Positions 34,582 through 44,513 of a DNA stretch of 64,000 nt are shown here, in pieces (the first letter of the stretch is position 1; each line of letters starts with the position of its first letter). The stretch is from Crocinitomicaceae bacterium. Lineage in GTDB: Bacteria; Bacteroidota; Bacteroidia; Flavobacteriales_D; Crocinitomicaceae. The position numbers and the translations under genes are program-made. The notes under the pieces were generated by a model. That model worked only from the letters and a program-made list of their open reading frames with translations. It was not told the origin of the DNA and ran no database searches. The DNA is taken from NCBI GenBank assembly GCA_023957475.1, contig JAMLHA010000008.1:1-64000 (forward strand), read 5' to 3'.

Positions 34582-36117
34582 ATGAGTAGAGGAGTATTTT
34601 CGCAACGAGTACATACATGGATTCAAATCTTTTCTTTTGCTTTGATTGCTATTGGTATGCCAACAACCAAGGTACTCATGTCTTTTGGACTTACTTTTGC
34701 TATTGCAAACTGGATTTTAGAAGGTAATTTTGCTAAAAAATGGGAGATTATTCGCTCCAATAAAGCGCTTCTTTTTTTAATCGGTTTTTATGTGCTTTTA
34801 CTCGTTGGTTTGTTGTGGTCGTGGGATATTGCGCAAGGTCTAAAAGATTTAAAATCCAGGCTACCATTCTTGTTTTTACCTCTGATTATTGCTACAAGCC
34901 CAAAAATAGAGCTAAAGTGGATCAATTTCTTACTCTACCTTTTTCTAGGGGCATTATTTTTAACATCCATTTATAACGTATTGTATTATCATTTTGCAAC
35001 CGATGCTATTGATGATATTCGAGGATTATCACGCTTTGCTTCTCATATACGTTACAGTTTGTTGATTGTATTAGGGTTTGGTACCTGTATTTGGTTTCAA
35101 ATCAAACAAAGAAAACTTCGTGTTTTTTACCTTGTTCTAGCCGGCTGGTTTGTTTATTACACCATCTATTCGCAGATTTTATCTGGATTTTTGGCTTTAA
35201 TTTTAGCCATCTACATCATCTCTTTTTATCTTTTATTTTACTGGAAAAAATGGATGGCTTATACATGGGCTGTTTTGTTTTTTTCATTTGTAGGAGGCAC
35301 CTTGTTTCAAGTGTTTAATTTGTCACATGAGTCAATAGATTGCAGTAAATTACCTCCTTTAACAGATAAAGGAATAGCTTATAACCACGATTGCAGGGCT
35401 TTTTCTGAAATTAACGGCAAAGCAATTTTGGCTTATTATTCGGAAGTAGAACTTTATTTGAACTGGATTACTGTTTCAGACGTTGAATTCTTTGGAAAAG
35501 ATAAAAAAGGCGGTGATATACGCATGACACTTGCTCGTTATCTTACTTCTTTGGGTGTTACAAAAGATGAAAAAGGGTTTAAGTTGTTGACCAAACAAGA
35601 TATTCAAAACATCGAAGATGGCTATACTTATCCCAACGAAAGAAATGAGTTATTTATGCCTCGATTGTATGGAATTAAATACCAATTACTGAACAACAAA
35701 GCGCCCAATGGACATTCATTGTTGCAACGATTGGAACATTGGAAAACATCTGTTTACATTATAAAAAAACATTGGATGTATGGTGTTGGAACTGGAGGAA
35801 ATCAAAAAGTTTTTGACAAGGCTTATGACGAAACAAATAGTCCGCTCAATCCAGAAAATAGGGTGCGAAGTCACAATATGTTTTTAACTGTTACCATTAG
35901 TTATGGAATAGTTGGATTGCTGTTTTTTACTACGCTACTCATTGTACTTTTATCGATTTCATGGAAGCAAAAAAATTTATTGGGACTAATTTCTTTGGTG
36001 GTAATTATCAGCTCATTTTTAATAGAAGATACGATTGAAACGCAATTAGGAGTTACTATTTTTGGATTTTTTGTTGCGCTCCTCTTTGTTGATTGGAAGG
36101 AAACCGAAACGTTATAA
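34582..36117 (+). CDS. O-antigen ligase-like polytopic membrane protein
   Basis: 511 aa with about ten helices. A large extracytoplasmic segment (~residues 240-400) holds SLLQRLEHWKTSVYIIKKHWMYGVGTGGNQKVFDKAYDE and RVRSHNMFLTVTISYGIVGL, the RxxxW...GxG...HNxxL arrangement of the Wzy_C / WaaL family. These enzymes move undecaprenyl-linked glycan to lipid A or to proteins. 24 bp after the protease gene, same strand. A second, different member lies at 60087. Confidence 0.85.
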   Translation: MSRGVFSQRVHTWIQIFSFALIAIGMPTTKVLMSFGLTFAIANWILEGNFAKKWEIIRSNKALLFLIGFYVLLLVGLLWSWDIAQGLKDLKSRLPFLFLPLIIATSPKIELKWINFLLYLFLGALFLTSIYNVLYYHFATDAIDDIRGLSRFASHIRYSLLIVLGFGTCIWFQIKQRKLRVFYLVLAGWFVYYTIYSQILSGFLALILAIYIISFYLLFYWKKWMAYTWAVLFFSFVGGTLFQVFNLSHESIDCSKLPPLTDKGIAYNHDCRAFSEINGKAILAYYSEVELYLNWITVSDVEFFGKDKKGGDIRMTLARYLTSLGVTKDEKGFKLLTKQDIQNIEDGYTYPNERNELFMPRLYGIKYQLLNNKAPNGHSLLQRLEHWKTSVYIIKKHWMYGVGTGGNQKVFDKAYDETNSPLNPENRVRSHNMFLTVTISYGIVGLLFFTTLLIVLLSISWKQKNLLGLISLVVIISSFLIEDTIETQLGVTIFGFFVALLFVDWKETETL

Positions 36118-36558
36118 CTTTAGGTTCTTCGACACCTTTGCATAATCGGTAATGATTGTCTTAATTTCTTTAGAAGCTTGTGCTGTGTTTTCTTTTATAA
36201 ACTGAGCATCATCGAGTATATTTGTATTGTATTTAACCACTTTTGGGGCGTGTTCTTGAATCATTAAACGCAACAATCGGTATTCAATGTTTTTTGGATT
36301 TTTTGTAATCATTTCTTCTAGAAGTGCATGACCAGACTTGAATTTTTTAAGTTTTTCTCCTGCTGTTTTTTGAAAATCAGAACTTTTCATCAAAATAGCA
36401 CCATAATATGCCTTCTGATCGTTGTTGACAGTGGTTTCAGCCAGTTTTTTCTCCAATGATTCAATTGCTTCCTTATCATTGGACTCAAGTGCATTGAAAA
36501 ATGCTGTTTTTGAAAAACTAACTGCAACAATTAATAATATGCTCAATAAAAGTTTCAT
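36112..36558 (-). CDS. Small periplasmic helical protein, unknown function
   Basis: 148 aa with a signal peptide (MKLLLSILLIVAVSFSKTAF). The rest is Lys/Glu/Ala helix (NALESNDKEAIESLEKKLAETTVNNDQKAYYGAILMKSSDFQ...NIEYRLLRLMIQEHAPKVVKYN) and looks like two or three TPR-like hairpins. It overlaps the end of the O-antigen ligase-like gene by 6 bp on the opposite strand. No family recognised. Confidence 0.75.
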   Translation of the reverse strand: MKLLLSILLIVAVSFSKTAFFNALESNDKEAIESLEKKLAETTVNNDQKAYYGAILMKSSDFQKTAGEKLKKFKSGHALLEEMITKNPKNIEYRLLRLMIQEHAPKVVKYNTNILDDAQFIKENTAQASKEIKTIITDYAKVSKNLKL

Positions 36559-36589
36559 CTTCTGTATCTATACAAAAACTAAGCCAAAA

Positions 36590-37906
36590 TTAATCTTCAA
36601 AAAGGAGATTAAACAATTCTTTGCGTTTTTTCTTTAGTTCAATAATCATTGCTCTATTGTTCATTACCAAAAAGGTGTATTTGATTTTATAAGAGATGTG
36701 ACGCAAATACCTTGCAAAATAGTACGAATAAATCCCCAAAAATGGAAGTGATAGCCCATATAGAATCACTGCCCAATAAGGTACGTTTAAGAACGTTGAG
36801 AAAAGATAAATGAACAATGCATAATTTAAAGGATAAAGAAGAAGCCCCAATAAGATAGCAATAGCGGCATAATATTCTTTACTCATTTTTGATTTTAGAA
36901 TAATTGTATCGGTTAACTTGAATGGTAATATATTGTGAATCAATCCGATAATGTATAGTGGGAAACCAATAATAAGTGCAATGATGGACATTAAAATTTG
37001 ACGAACAAACATTCTGGATCTCAATCCTCGATCTAAAAAATCATCTTTGATAGCCTTCTTTTCAATGTTCCATTTAAGATTGGCAAGCAGTTTTTGAATT
37101 TTTTCAATTTTCCAAGGTTGCTCAATGCTGTATAACTCAATTCGATCGCGAATTTTTTTCATGAAACTCAATTCCGATTCTACACCAATGGCATTGTGCA
37201 AATAGCGTGATTGGAGAGTTTCTGTTAATGAAGTAATTAAACTCTCCTGATCTTTGTTTTGCGTTGTAATCAAAACATTTTCAAGCATTTCGCGAAACTT
37301 GTTGGTCAATTTTCGTGCTGCCGAAGTGTGATTGGTTTCATATTCTTCGAGGTATTGAGTAACGTGAATTCCTTCTCCAATATTGACCATGATGGAGCTT
37401 CTAAATTTTTCACCTTGGGTGTACATCAACCCAATTGGTATGACTTTTAAGTTTAATTTACCTTGATTTCTTCTTTCTGCTTCTAATGCAATGCGTGCTG
37501 TACCAGATTTAAGTTGGCGAAGCAATAATTCCATATTACTAGTGCCTTCAGGAAAAATCACCAATGTTTTGCCTTCCCCAAGTAATTGATAGCATTCTTC
37601 CAATGTTGAATTGTTATCCACACCATCAATTTTTGCTTCCGATGCACGATTGATAGGAATCATATTGAGAGAGCGTAAAAACCACATTTTCAGCTTATTA
37701 TTGAAAAACGAAGCCTTTGTCATGTAGTATATCGGTTCGTCGGAAATGGTGCCAATTAACCAAGCGTCCATTAATGCATTTGGATGGTTGGCAATAATGA
37801 TTTTTGGCCCATTGTGAGCAAGTAAAGATTTGTTCCGTATTTTTACTTCAGAATAGTAAATACGAATACCAATACGAACCAATATCTTTAAACCATTATA
37901 TAACAT
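36590..37906 (-). CDS. PlsC-type lysophospholipid/glycerol acyltransferase
   Basis: 438 aa. Acyltransferase block I is IIIANHPNALMDAWLIG, with five rather than four residues between the catalytic His and Asp, as in GPAT-like relatives. Block III is VIFPEGTSN, preceded by a glycerol-phosphate-binding-like block II near MIPINR. The C-terminal 180 residues add a helical region and 3-4 membrane helices. It probably acylates a glycerophosphate or lysolipid at the inner membrane. Longer than PlsC (~250 aa) because of the C-terminal membrane part. Confidence 0.83.
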   Translation of the reverse strand: MLYNGLKILVRIGIRIYYSEVKIRNKSLLAHNGPKIIIANHPNALMDAWLIGTISDEPIYYMTKASFFNNKLKMWFLRSLNMIPINRASEAKIDGVDNNSTLEECYQLLGEGKTLVIFPEGTSNMELLLRQLKSGTARIALEAERRNQGKLNLKVIPIGLMYTQGEKFRSSIMVNIGEGIHVTQYLEEYETNHTSAARKLTNKFREMLENVLITTQNKDQESLITSLTETLQSRYLHNAIGVESELSFMKKIRDRIELYSIEQPWKIEKIQKLLANLKWNIEKKAIKDDFLDRGLRSRMFVRQILMSIIALIIGFPLYIIGLIHNILPFKLTDTIILKSKMSKEYYAAIAILLGLLLYPLNYALFIYLFSTFLNVPYWAVILYGLSLPFLGIYSYYFARYLRHISYKIKYTFLVMNNRAMIIELKKKRKELFNLLFED

Positions 37907-38002
37907 CGTTTTATGTATGCCTTTTTAGCTCAACAAACAAAAATACCTAAAAAAAACTTTAAAATTGGCTACTATTTTATAATTTATACGTAATTGATAT
38001 AC

Positions 38003-38010
38003 TATTTTTG
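38003..38010 (+). promoter_or_regulatory. -7 box (TATTTTTG) for the CHU_C protein gene
   Basis: TATTTTTG fits TAnnTTTG and ends 26 bp before the TTG start at 38037. Confidence 0.45.
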
Positions 38011-38036
38011 TGGTAAAAACGTTTTAATCGTGTAAT

Positions 38037-41000
38037 TTGTACAAATTGAGAGTAAGTATTTTCATTGTTATGTTGCTTTTTTTCTTCAAGGCAGAAGCAT
38101 CTCATATTATGGGTGGTAGCATTACGTATGAATGTAACGGTACAGGAAATTACATCTTTCAATTGGTTTTTTATCGCGATTGCCACGGGGCGCAAGTGAA
38201 TACGAACAATCAAACGCTGCGTATTTGGAATCATCCAACTCTGTCAACAATTTCGGTTGCGTATATTTCTACAGAAGATATTTCTCCTGTTGGAGTTGAA
38301 GTGCCGGGCGGACCAAGTTGCTTTAATTGTGTTTCCCCAAATGGAAATATCGGCGTAGGTTCTATCGAAAAAATTACCTATAGAAGTGCGCCAATTAATA
38401 TATCTGGTGTTCCACCAGCTCAAGGGTGGGTAGTTACCTTTGATGATTTTTCAAGAAATGGCGGTATTACAAATTTGCAAAACCCTCTGAATTACGGGAT
38501 AACACTTACAGCCAAAATTTTTAATGTCAATTACCAAATCAATACTTGCCACGATAGCTCACCTCAGTTTAAGCAATCACCGCATTTTATTGGATGTGTA
38601 GGTAAGCCGTTTAAGTTGAATCTAAACCCGGTTGACCCTGATTTGGATTCGATTGCTGTTGAATTTGACAAACCACTAAATAGTTTAAACAACACTGCCT
38701 ATAGTGAAGGTGTTAACCCTACAGCGATACCGTATGTCACAGGATTTGATTACACAAGCCCCACGCCTTCTTCGGGTGGTAGTATAGCGGCTTCTTTGGA
38801 TGCACAGACAGGTGAATTGTCTTTTTTAAGCGATCAGGTAGGTCAATTTGGGGTGAAAATAAAAGTGACTTCGTTTAGAAATGGTTTTCGAATTTCTGAG
38901 GTTGTTCATGAAATGCAATTGATTGTTACAAATTGCAACGGCTCGAATAACGCTCCAACCGTAGCACCGCCTTTTGCCGGAAGTTTTCAAACTACTGTAA
39001 CAGCTGGTAGTGTCGTTAATTTCAATTTAACTTCAACAGATGTAGAAAACCTACAAGATGGTTCACCTCAATCCAATGCCATTTCTTCGTCGGGATTGAT
39101 GTTTGGGCCAAATCCTACGGTGAATACGGGTTGCTTGATTGTTCCTTGTCCAACTGTTTCTGCGCAACCTGCCATAGGCATTCAAGGTGCAACACTTAGT
39201 TTTAATTGGCAAACAGATTGTGCTCATTTATTAGATGCGAATGGAAATGAATTGGATGCTGTTCCGTATCAATTTGTGTTTCGAGTGCAGGATAACTACT
39301 GTCCGATACCACAAGTCATATACGAAACAGTTACGGTCAACGTGGTCAATCCAGGTGTGATTCAAGCTCCTCCTATTTCGTGTATTCAAGGAAATGGAAG
39401 TGATTTTACCATTAATTGGACACCGGTGGCAGATCCAAACGGCACATTTGTTGAATACCGCATACAAACCGTTCAGAATGGTGTTATTGCGACCATTCCT
39501 GCAATCGGTGCATCTTCTTATACACATGTAGGAGTGACACAAGATTTGGATTATTTCATTACAGTTGTTTCAGGCTGTAACGGACAAGCTTATAGAAACT
39601 CGGATACCATTTCAAATATATACTTAGATATTAGTAATTTGAATCCTGGAATTGCCGTGTTGGATTGGAACAATCCTACCAATCCGCCTTTATCAACTAT
39701 GGGTGCGTATTACTACATTTACCAGGAACATCCTACTGGTGTTTGGAAATTGGTAGATTCCATTCCTTATGGAACAACGCATTACGAACAAATAATAGAT
39801 ATATGCGGCTCGTTTTTAAACTATCAAATTGTTTTAAACAATACACCTTGTAACTTTACATCTCAAATAAATGGAGCGATGTTTACCGACCAAACTCCAC
39901 CAGATATTCCTTCGATAGTAAATGTGACCATTGATACACTAACCAATGAAACAACAATAAATTGGACGATGCCGCCTCAGCCAGATGTAGGTGGTTACAT
40001 TGTGTATAAACAAGACCCACAAACTGGGTTTTTGATTGAATTGGATACGATTTATGGTAAATTGGACACAACTTACACCTATTTGGAGCCTTATACAAGT
40101 GGAGCTGTTACCTACACAGTAGCTGCATTTGATACTTGTCCTTCTCCAACTGGTGATCCTTTTAATTTATCTGCTCGTGATCCGAATTTTCATACAACCA
40201 TTTATCTAAAACATACGTTGGATATTTGTTCGGGAACAGTGAGTTTGAAATGGTCGCCTTATGGTGGTTGGCCTGTGACATCTTATGAAGTGTATCGCAA
40301 AACAGCTTCAGGTGGAACGTGGCAATTGGTGAATACAACAAGCAATACCAGTTATTCTTTTATTGGACAAAATTTAGAACAATACTATTTCGCAATTAAA
40401 GCCAACAAAGGAGATGGTGTGCTTTCTTTCTCCAATGTTGATTCATTTGTGGTGAAACGAACACCACAACCAGCATTTAGCTACTTGCGTTACGCTACTG
40501 TTAAATCTTCTAATGATGCTGTAGAGTTGGAATACATTTACGATCAACAAGCGGTTATAACTAAAATTGAATTGCAACGATTGAAAAAAGGTGTTTTTGA
40601 AACTATTGAAACAGTAGAAACGCCTTCTTCACCTCACGTCTTTGTGGATGAGCATGTATATGTTAACGAGAATAGCTATACGTATCGTGTGGTTTATTAC
40701 GATAGTTGTGGCAACAAAGGTTATACATCAAATAGTGCCAAATCGATTCTGCTTCAAACGCAAATTGACAATGCCAATTTAATTTCATATTTGAATTGGA
40801 CGCCTTATGAGGATTTTGACGGAAGTATTTTGTGGTATTATGTTTATCGTCAAATTGATGGTATTTATGATCCAACACCAATAGCTACGTTATCTGCAGG
40901 AGCATTGAGTTACGAAGATAATTTGTACAATATTACTACAGAAGGAAAAGTTTGTTACCGTGTAGAAGCTGTAGAAGGTTCTAATTTATTCAACAATCCA

Positions 41001-41318
41001 GCATCGAGCGTTTCCAATCAGTCTTGTGTGTTGGTTGAACCACTTATTTTTGTTCCAAATGCCTTCTATCCAGATGGTGTCAATACGCTTTTTCTTCCTG
41101 TATTGAGAAATTACGATGTTGAAAATTATAGGTTAACCGTTTTTAATCGTTGGGGACAAGTGGCTTTTCAAACATCCGATCCTTATGAAGGTTGGAATGG
41201 GTTGATTCATAACACCGGTAAAAAATGTGAAACAGGTACTTATATCTATGTTATTGAAATGTACAATGGCTACGGCGAGCAAATTATGACACGTGGACAT
41301 GTAACCTTGTTGAGGTAA
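38037..41318 (+). CDS. Large secreted protein with gliding-motility-associated C-terminal domain (T9SS type B)
   Basis: 1093 aa from a TTG at 38037; no ATG precedes the signal peptide YKLRVSIFIVMLLFFFKAEA. The mature N-terminus SHIMGGSITYECNGTGNYIFQLVFYRDC is typical of a group of Bacteroidota exoproteins. The body has Ig/fibronectin-III-like units (~300-1000), with repeated motifs such as SYEVYRKTASGGTWQLV and YYVYRQIDG. The C-terminus FVPNAFYPDGVNTLFLPVLRNYDVENYRLTVFNRWGQVAFQT...GTYIYVIEMYNGYGEQIMTRGHVTLLR is a CHU_C domain for type IX secretion. Role probably adhesion or cell-surface structure. Confidence 0.92.
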   Translation: MYKLRVSIFIVMLLFFFKAEASHIMGGSITYECNGTGNYIFQLVFYRDCHGAQVNTNNQTLRIWNHPTLSTISVAYISTEDISPVGVEVPGGPSCFNCVSPNGNIGVGSIEKITYRSAPINISGVPPAQGWVVTFDDFSRNGGITNLQNPLNYGITLTAKIFNVNYQINTCHDSSPQFKQSPHFIGCVGKPFKLNLNPVDPDLDSIAVEFDKPLNSLNNTAYSEGVNPTAIPYVTGFDYTSPTPSSGGSIAASLDAQTGELSFLSDQVGQFGVKIKVTSFRNGFRISEVVHEMQLIVTNCNGSNNAPTVAPPFAGSFQTTVTAGSVVNFNLTSTDVENLQDGSPQSNAISSSGLMFGPNPTVNTGCLIVPCPTVSAQPAIGIQGATLSFNWQTDCAHLLDANGNELDAVPYQFVFRVQDNYCPIPQVIYETVTVNVVNPGVIQAPPISCIQGNGSDFTINWTPVADPNGTFVEYRIQTVQNGVIATIPAIGASSYTHVGVTQDLDYFITVVSGCNGQAYRNSDTISNIYLDISNLNPGIAVLDWNNPTNPPLSTMGAYYYIYQEHPTGVWKLVDSIPYGTTHYEQIIDICGSFLNYQIVLNNTPCNFTSQINGAMFTDQTPPDIPSIVNVTIDTLTNETTINWTMPPQPDVGGYIVYKQDPQTGFLIELDTIYGKLDTTYTYLEPYTSGAVTYTVAAFDTCPSPTGDPFNLSARDPNFHTTIYLKHTLDICSGTVSLKWSPYGGWPVTSYEVYRKTASGGTWQLVNTTSNTSYSFIGQNLEQYYFAIKANKGDGVLSFSNVDSFVVKRTPQPAFSYLRYATVKSSNDAVELEYIYDQQAVITKIELQRLKKGVFETIETVETPSSPHVFVDEHVYVNENSYTYRVVYYDSCGNKGYTSNSAKSILLQTQIDNANLISYLNWTPYEDFDGSILWYYVYRQIDGIYDPTPIATLSAGALSYEDNLYNITTEGKVCYRVEAVEGSNLFNNPASSVSNQSCVLVEPLIFVPNAFYPDGVNTLFLPVLRNYDVENYRLTVFNRWGQVAFQTSDPYEGWNGLIHNTGKKCETGTYIYVIEMYNGYGEQIMTRGHVTLLR

Positions 41319-41699
41319 TCATCTCCCTTAACATACACATTCTATCACTTACATCGTTTTTTGAGTTTCCTCACTTCATTTCGATAGATTCCCTCTACGT
41401 ACGGAATGACCGACTTTTTTACGGATTAATCGGCGGTTTTGCCGTCGTTTACACCAACCGACAGTTGGATCATAATAACTGGGATATGTTTCATTCACTT
41501 TTTACCTTGTAAGTGGTTAAATGTATATAATAAGTGTATGTTAACTACTCTTCTGACCCTGTAAGTGGTCGTATGTCTCTATCTGAGTGTATCTCAACGG
41601 TTCCTTAACATAAGGTAAAAGCATAGAATTATAGTTTGTAAGCGATCATGCAAAAAGTTCATCAATAATAGTTAAATTTGTTCTTTAATTTTATCGTTC
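41319..41699. other. 380-bp intergenic stretch with diverged 52-bp tandem repeat
   Basis: No gene-like frame. A short stem CGGCGG-TTTTG-CCGTCG lies at about 41431-41446 with weak T bases after it. Two diverged 52-bp units begin at 41506 (CTTGTAAGTGGT...AGTGTATGTTAAC) and 41558 (CCTGTAAGTGGT...AGTGTATCTCAAC). TAAATTTG at 41673-41680 is a likely -7 box for the M3 peptidase. Confidence 0.55.
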
Positions 41700-43736
41700 A
41701 TGAACAGTTTAACTCAATCATTCAATATGCCGTTTGACACGGCTCCATTTTCAACAATAAACAACAGTGATTTTATTCCTGCTTTTGATGTAGCTATTGC
41801 AAATGCCAAAGCTGAAATTAATGCAATAATTGAAAACCCTGAATTACCTACGTTTGAAAACACATTGGAAGCAATGGCGTTTTCTGGAATGCAATTGGAG
41901 CGTATATCATCTATCTTTTTTAATCTTCATTCAGCAGAAACCAACGATGAAATTGAAGAAATTGCACAGCAGATTGCACCAAAATTGTCTGAATTTAGCA
42001 ATGACATTACACTTAACCCTGATTTGTTTAAACGCATTAAGCGGGTTTATGATGCTAAGAACAGTTTGGATTTAACACCTGAGCAAACAACTTTATTGAC
42101 AAAAACATATCAATCGTTTGTTAGAAATGGCGCTTTGTTAAACGATTCAGATAAAGCGAAGTTACGTGAAATTGACAATGAATTAGCAACGTTAAAATTG
42201 CAATTTGGTAAAAATGTATTGGACGATCAAAATGCTTATCGCATGCATTTAACAAATGAAGAAGATCTGCGTGGATTGCCCCATGGAGCTATTGAAGCAG
42301 CAGCCGAATTTGCAAAATCTGAAGGTAAAGATGGTTGGCTGTTTTCGTTGGATTATCCGAGTTTGATTCCTTTTATGACTTATGCTGATAATCGTGAGTT
42401 GCGTAAAGAAATTTCTATTGCAAATGGCAAAAAAGCTTATCAAAATAACGAGCACAACAATGAGTCTGTAGTGTTAAACATTGTTCGTTTGCGCTATGAA
42501 CGTGCAAAATTGCTTGGATACGATTCACATGCTCATTTTGTTTTGGAAGAGCGCATGGCTAAATCACCAGAGAAAGTGAAAGCTTTTTTAACTGATTTAT
42601 TGGTAAAAGCAAAACCAGCTGCTGAACGAGAATTTCACGATTTGGAACAATTTGCCAAAAACATGGATGGCATTGACCGTTTAGAGAAATGGGATGGTAA
42701 CTACTATTCTGAAAAATTGAAACAAAAACTGTTCTCTTTGGATGATGAATTGTTGAAACCTTATTTTAAACTCGAAAACGTCTTAAATGGCGTGTTTGAA
42801 GTTGCCCGTCGTTTGTATGGTTTGCATTTCAATGAGATCAACACGATTGATAAATACCATGAAGATGTGAAAACGTATGAAGTAAAGGATGAAAATGATG
42901 CATTTGTAGCTATTTTTTATGCAGATTTCTTTCCACGCAAAGGAAAACGCAATGGAGCTTGGATGACCTCTTTCAAATCGCAATACATCAAAGATGGTGT
43001 AAATGAGCGTCCACATGTTTCCATTGTATGTAACTTTACAAAACCAACAGCTACAAAACCTTCTTTATTGACTTTTAATGAAGTAACAACGTTGTTTCAT
43101 GAATTTGGTCATTCACTTCATGGTATGTTGGCAAATACGGTTTATCCAACACTTTCGGGCACATCTGTTTTTTGGGATTTTGTGGAGTTACCATCTCAAG
43201 TTTTAGAAAATTGGTGTTACGAAAAGGAAACTTTAGAACTGTTTGCAAAACATTATGAAACAGGAGAATTGATTCCTATGGAATATGTTCAAAAGATTAA
43301 AGAAAGTGCCAATTTCCAAGAAGGGCTGGCTACCGTTCGCCAGTTGTCATTTGGTTTACTTGATATGGGATGGCATGCACAAGATCCCTCTTCTATTACC
43401 GATTTAAAAACGTTTGAAGTTGAACAGTTTGCTTCAACTCAATTGTATCCTGATGTGAAAGAAAACGCAATGAGTACTTCTTTTTCACATATTTTTAATG
43501 GCGGCTATTCATCTGGTTATTATTCTTACAAGTGGGCAGAAGTATTGGATGCCGATGCATTTGAGTATTTTAAGGAAAATGGAATCTTTAATCGTCAAAT
43601 TGCCGATAAATTTAAAAATTATGTACTTTCTCAAGGAGGTACCGAAAATCCGATGGATTTGTACAAACGTTTTAGAGGTCAAGAACCAACTGTTGATGCA
43701 TTATTGAAAAGAGCAGGTTTGGTTGAGTCACATTAA
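41700..43736 (+). CDS. M3-family oligopeptidase (thimet/Dcp type)
   Basis: 678 aa, no signal peptide, so probably cytoplasmic. The zinc motif is FHEFGHSLHGML, with the downstream Glu in FVELPSQVLENW as third ligand region. FSHIFNGGYSSGYYSYKWAEVLDADAF near the C-terminus is the conserved substrate-binding loop. It degrades oligopeptides, as OpdA/Dcp do. Monocistronic. Confidence 0.95.
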   Translation: MNSLTQSFNMPFDTAPFSTINNSDFIPAFDVAIANAKAEINAIIENPELPTFENTLEAMAFSGMQLERISSIFFNLHSAETNDEIEEIAQQIAPKLSEFSNDITLNPDLFKRIKRVYDAKNSLDLTPEQTTLLTKTYQSFVRNGALLNDSDKAKLREIDNELATLKLQFGKNVLDDQNAYRMHLTNEEDLRGLPHGAIEAAAEFAKSEGKDGWLFSLDYPSLIPFMTYADNRELRKEISIANGKKAYQNNEHNNESVVLNIVRLRYERAKLLGYDSHAHFVLEERMAKSPEKVKAFLTDLLVKAKPAAEREFHDLEQFAKNMDGIDRLEKWDGNYYSEKLKQKLFSLDDELLKPYFKLENVLNGVFEVARRLYGLHFNEINTIDKYHEDVKTYEVKDENDAFVAIFYADFFPRKGKRNGAWMTSFKSQYIKDGVNERPHVSIVCNFTKPTATKPSLLTFNEVTTLFHEFGHSLHGMLANTVYPTLSGTSVFWDFVELPSQVLENWCYEKETLELFAKHYETGELIPMEYVQKIKESANFQEGLATVRQLSFGLLDMGWHAQDPSSITDLKTFEVEQFASTQLYPDVKENAMSTSFSHIFNGGYSSGYYSYKWAEVLDADAFEYFKENGIFNRQIADKFKNYVLSQGGTENPMDLYKRFRGQEPTVDALLKRAGLVESH

Positions 43737-43780
43737 TTGTATCGTCTAAAATTAATCTATTTTATCAATATAGGTGTATT

Positions 43781-43800
43781 AGTTAGTTTTAAAACTAGCT
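43781..43800. repeat. 20-bp near-perfect palindrome between genes
   Basis: TAGTTTTAAAACTA is a perfect 14-bp palindrome extended to 20 bp with one mismatched pair. It lies 45 bp after the M3 peptidase stop. A second weak hairpin AAAACC-GTTTA-GGTTTT lies at 43938-43954. Otherwise 43737-44013 holds nothing recognisable. Confidence 0.5.
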
Positions 43801-44013
43801 ATAACATGTTTATTTTGAATAAACTATAAATAGTTACGGAGGTAACTGTTGCTGAAATAACTAAAATTTTGAAAGATTACAAGCTATTATCCATGCTAGC
43901 TACTCTACTTGTCCCAAATAAGAACCGTCATACCGATAAAACCGTTTAGGTTTTTGAGAAATCTTTTTAGTAATAACCTGAGTTCTACCTAAAATTCCAT
44001 TATCAAAAATAAT

Positions 44014-44021
44014 TATCTTTG
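44014..44021 (+). promoter_or_regulatory. -7 box (TATCTTTG) deciding the msrC start
   Basis: TATCTTTG overlaps the upstream start at 44019 and ends 12 bp before the ATG at 44034, so translation must begin at 44034. Confidence 0.55.
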
Positions 44022-44033
44022 TTCTTTTTTACT

Positions 44034-44513
44034 ATGGCAGAAGCATCTATCCAATTAACAGGAACAAAACAAGAAAAGTATGAGCAATTGCTACCAATTA
44101 TCCATTCCTTGGTTGTGGGTGAAAGTGATTTGATTGCAAATCTTGCCAATGTTACCGCGGCTTTAAAACAAGGTTTTGATTTTTTTTGGGTTGGGTTTTA
44201 TTTGGTAAAGGAAGATGAATTGGTGTTAGGCCCTTTTCAAGGTCCGATAGCATGCACGAGAATAAAAAAGGGAAGAGGTGTTTGTGGAGCGGCATGGCAA
44301 CAAAAACAGACGCTTTTAGTGCCAAACGTGGATGAATTTCCGGGGCATATTGCTTGTAGTTCCGATTCAAAAAGCGAAATTGTTGTGCCATTACTAAAAA
44401 ATGGTGCTATTTTTGCTGTGTTGGATGTGGATAGCAACCAATTCAATGATTTTGACAACATAGATGAACAGTATTTAAATAAATTATGCGTTTGGCTTTC
44501 AGATATTTTATAG
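44034..44513 (+). CDS. msrC: Free methionine-(R)-sulfoxide reductase (GAF domain)
   Basis: 159 aa, a single GAF domain. Reduces free methionine-R-sulfoxide with a thioredoxin-linked thiol cycle in the cytoplasm. The three conserved cysteines are in GPIACTRI, GRGVCGAAW and HIACSSDSKSEIVVPL, with VLDVDSNQFNDFD near the end. Length is normal. The 3' end overlaps the Ig-like lipoprotein gene by 28 bp, so the two are co-translated. Confidence 0.93.
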   Translation: MAEASIQLTGTKQEKYEQLLPIIHSLVVGESDLIANLANVTAALKQGFDFFWVGFYLVKEDELVLGPFQGPIACTRIKKGRGVCGAAWQQKQTLLVPNVDEFPGHIACSSDSKSEIVVPLLKNGAIFAVLDVDSNQFNDFDNIDEQYLNKLCVWLSDIL

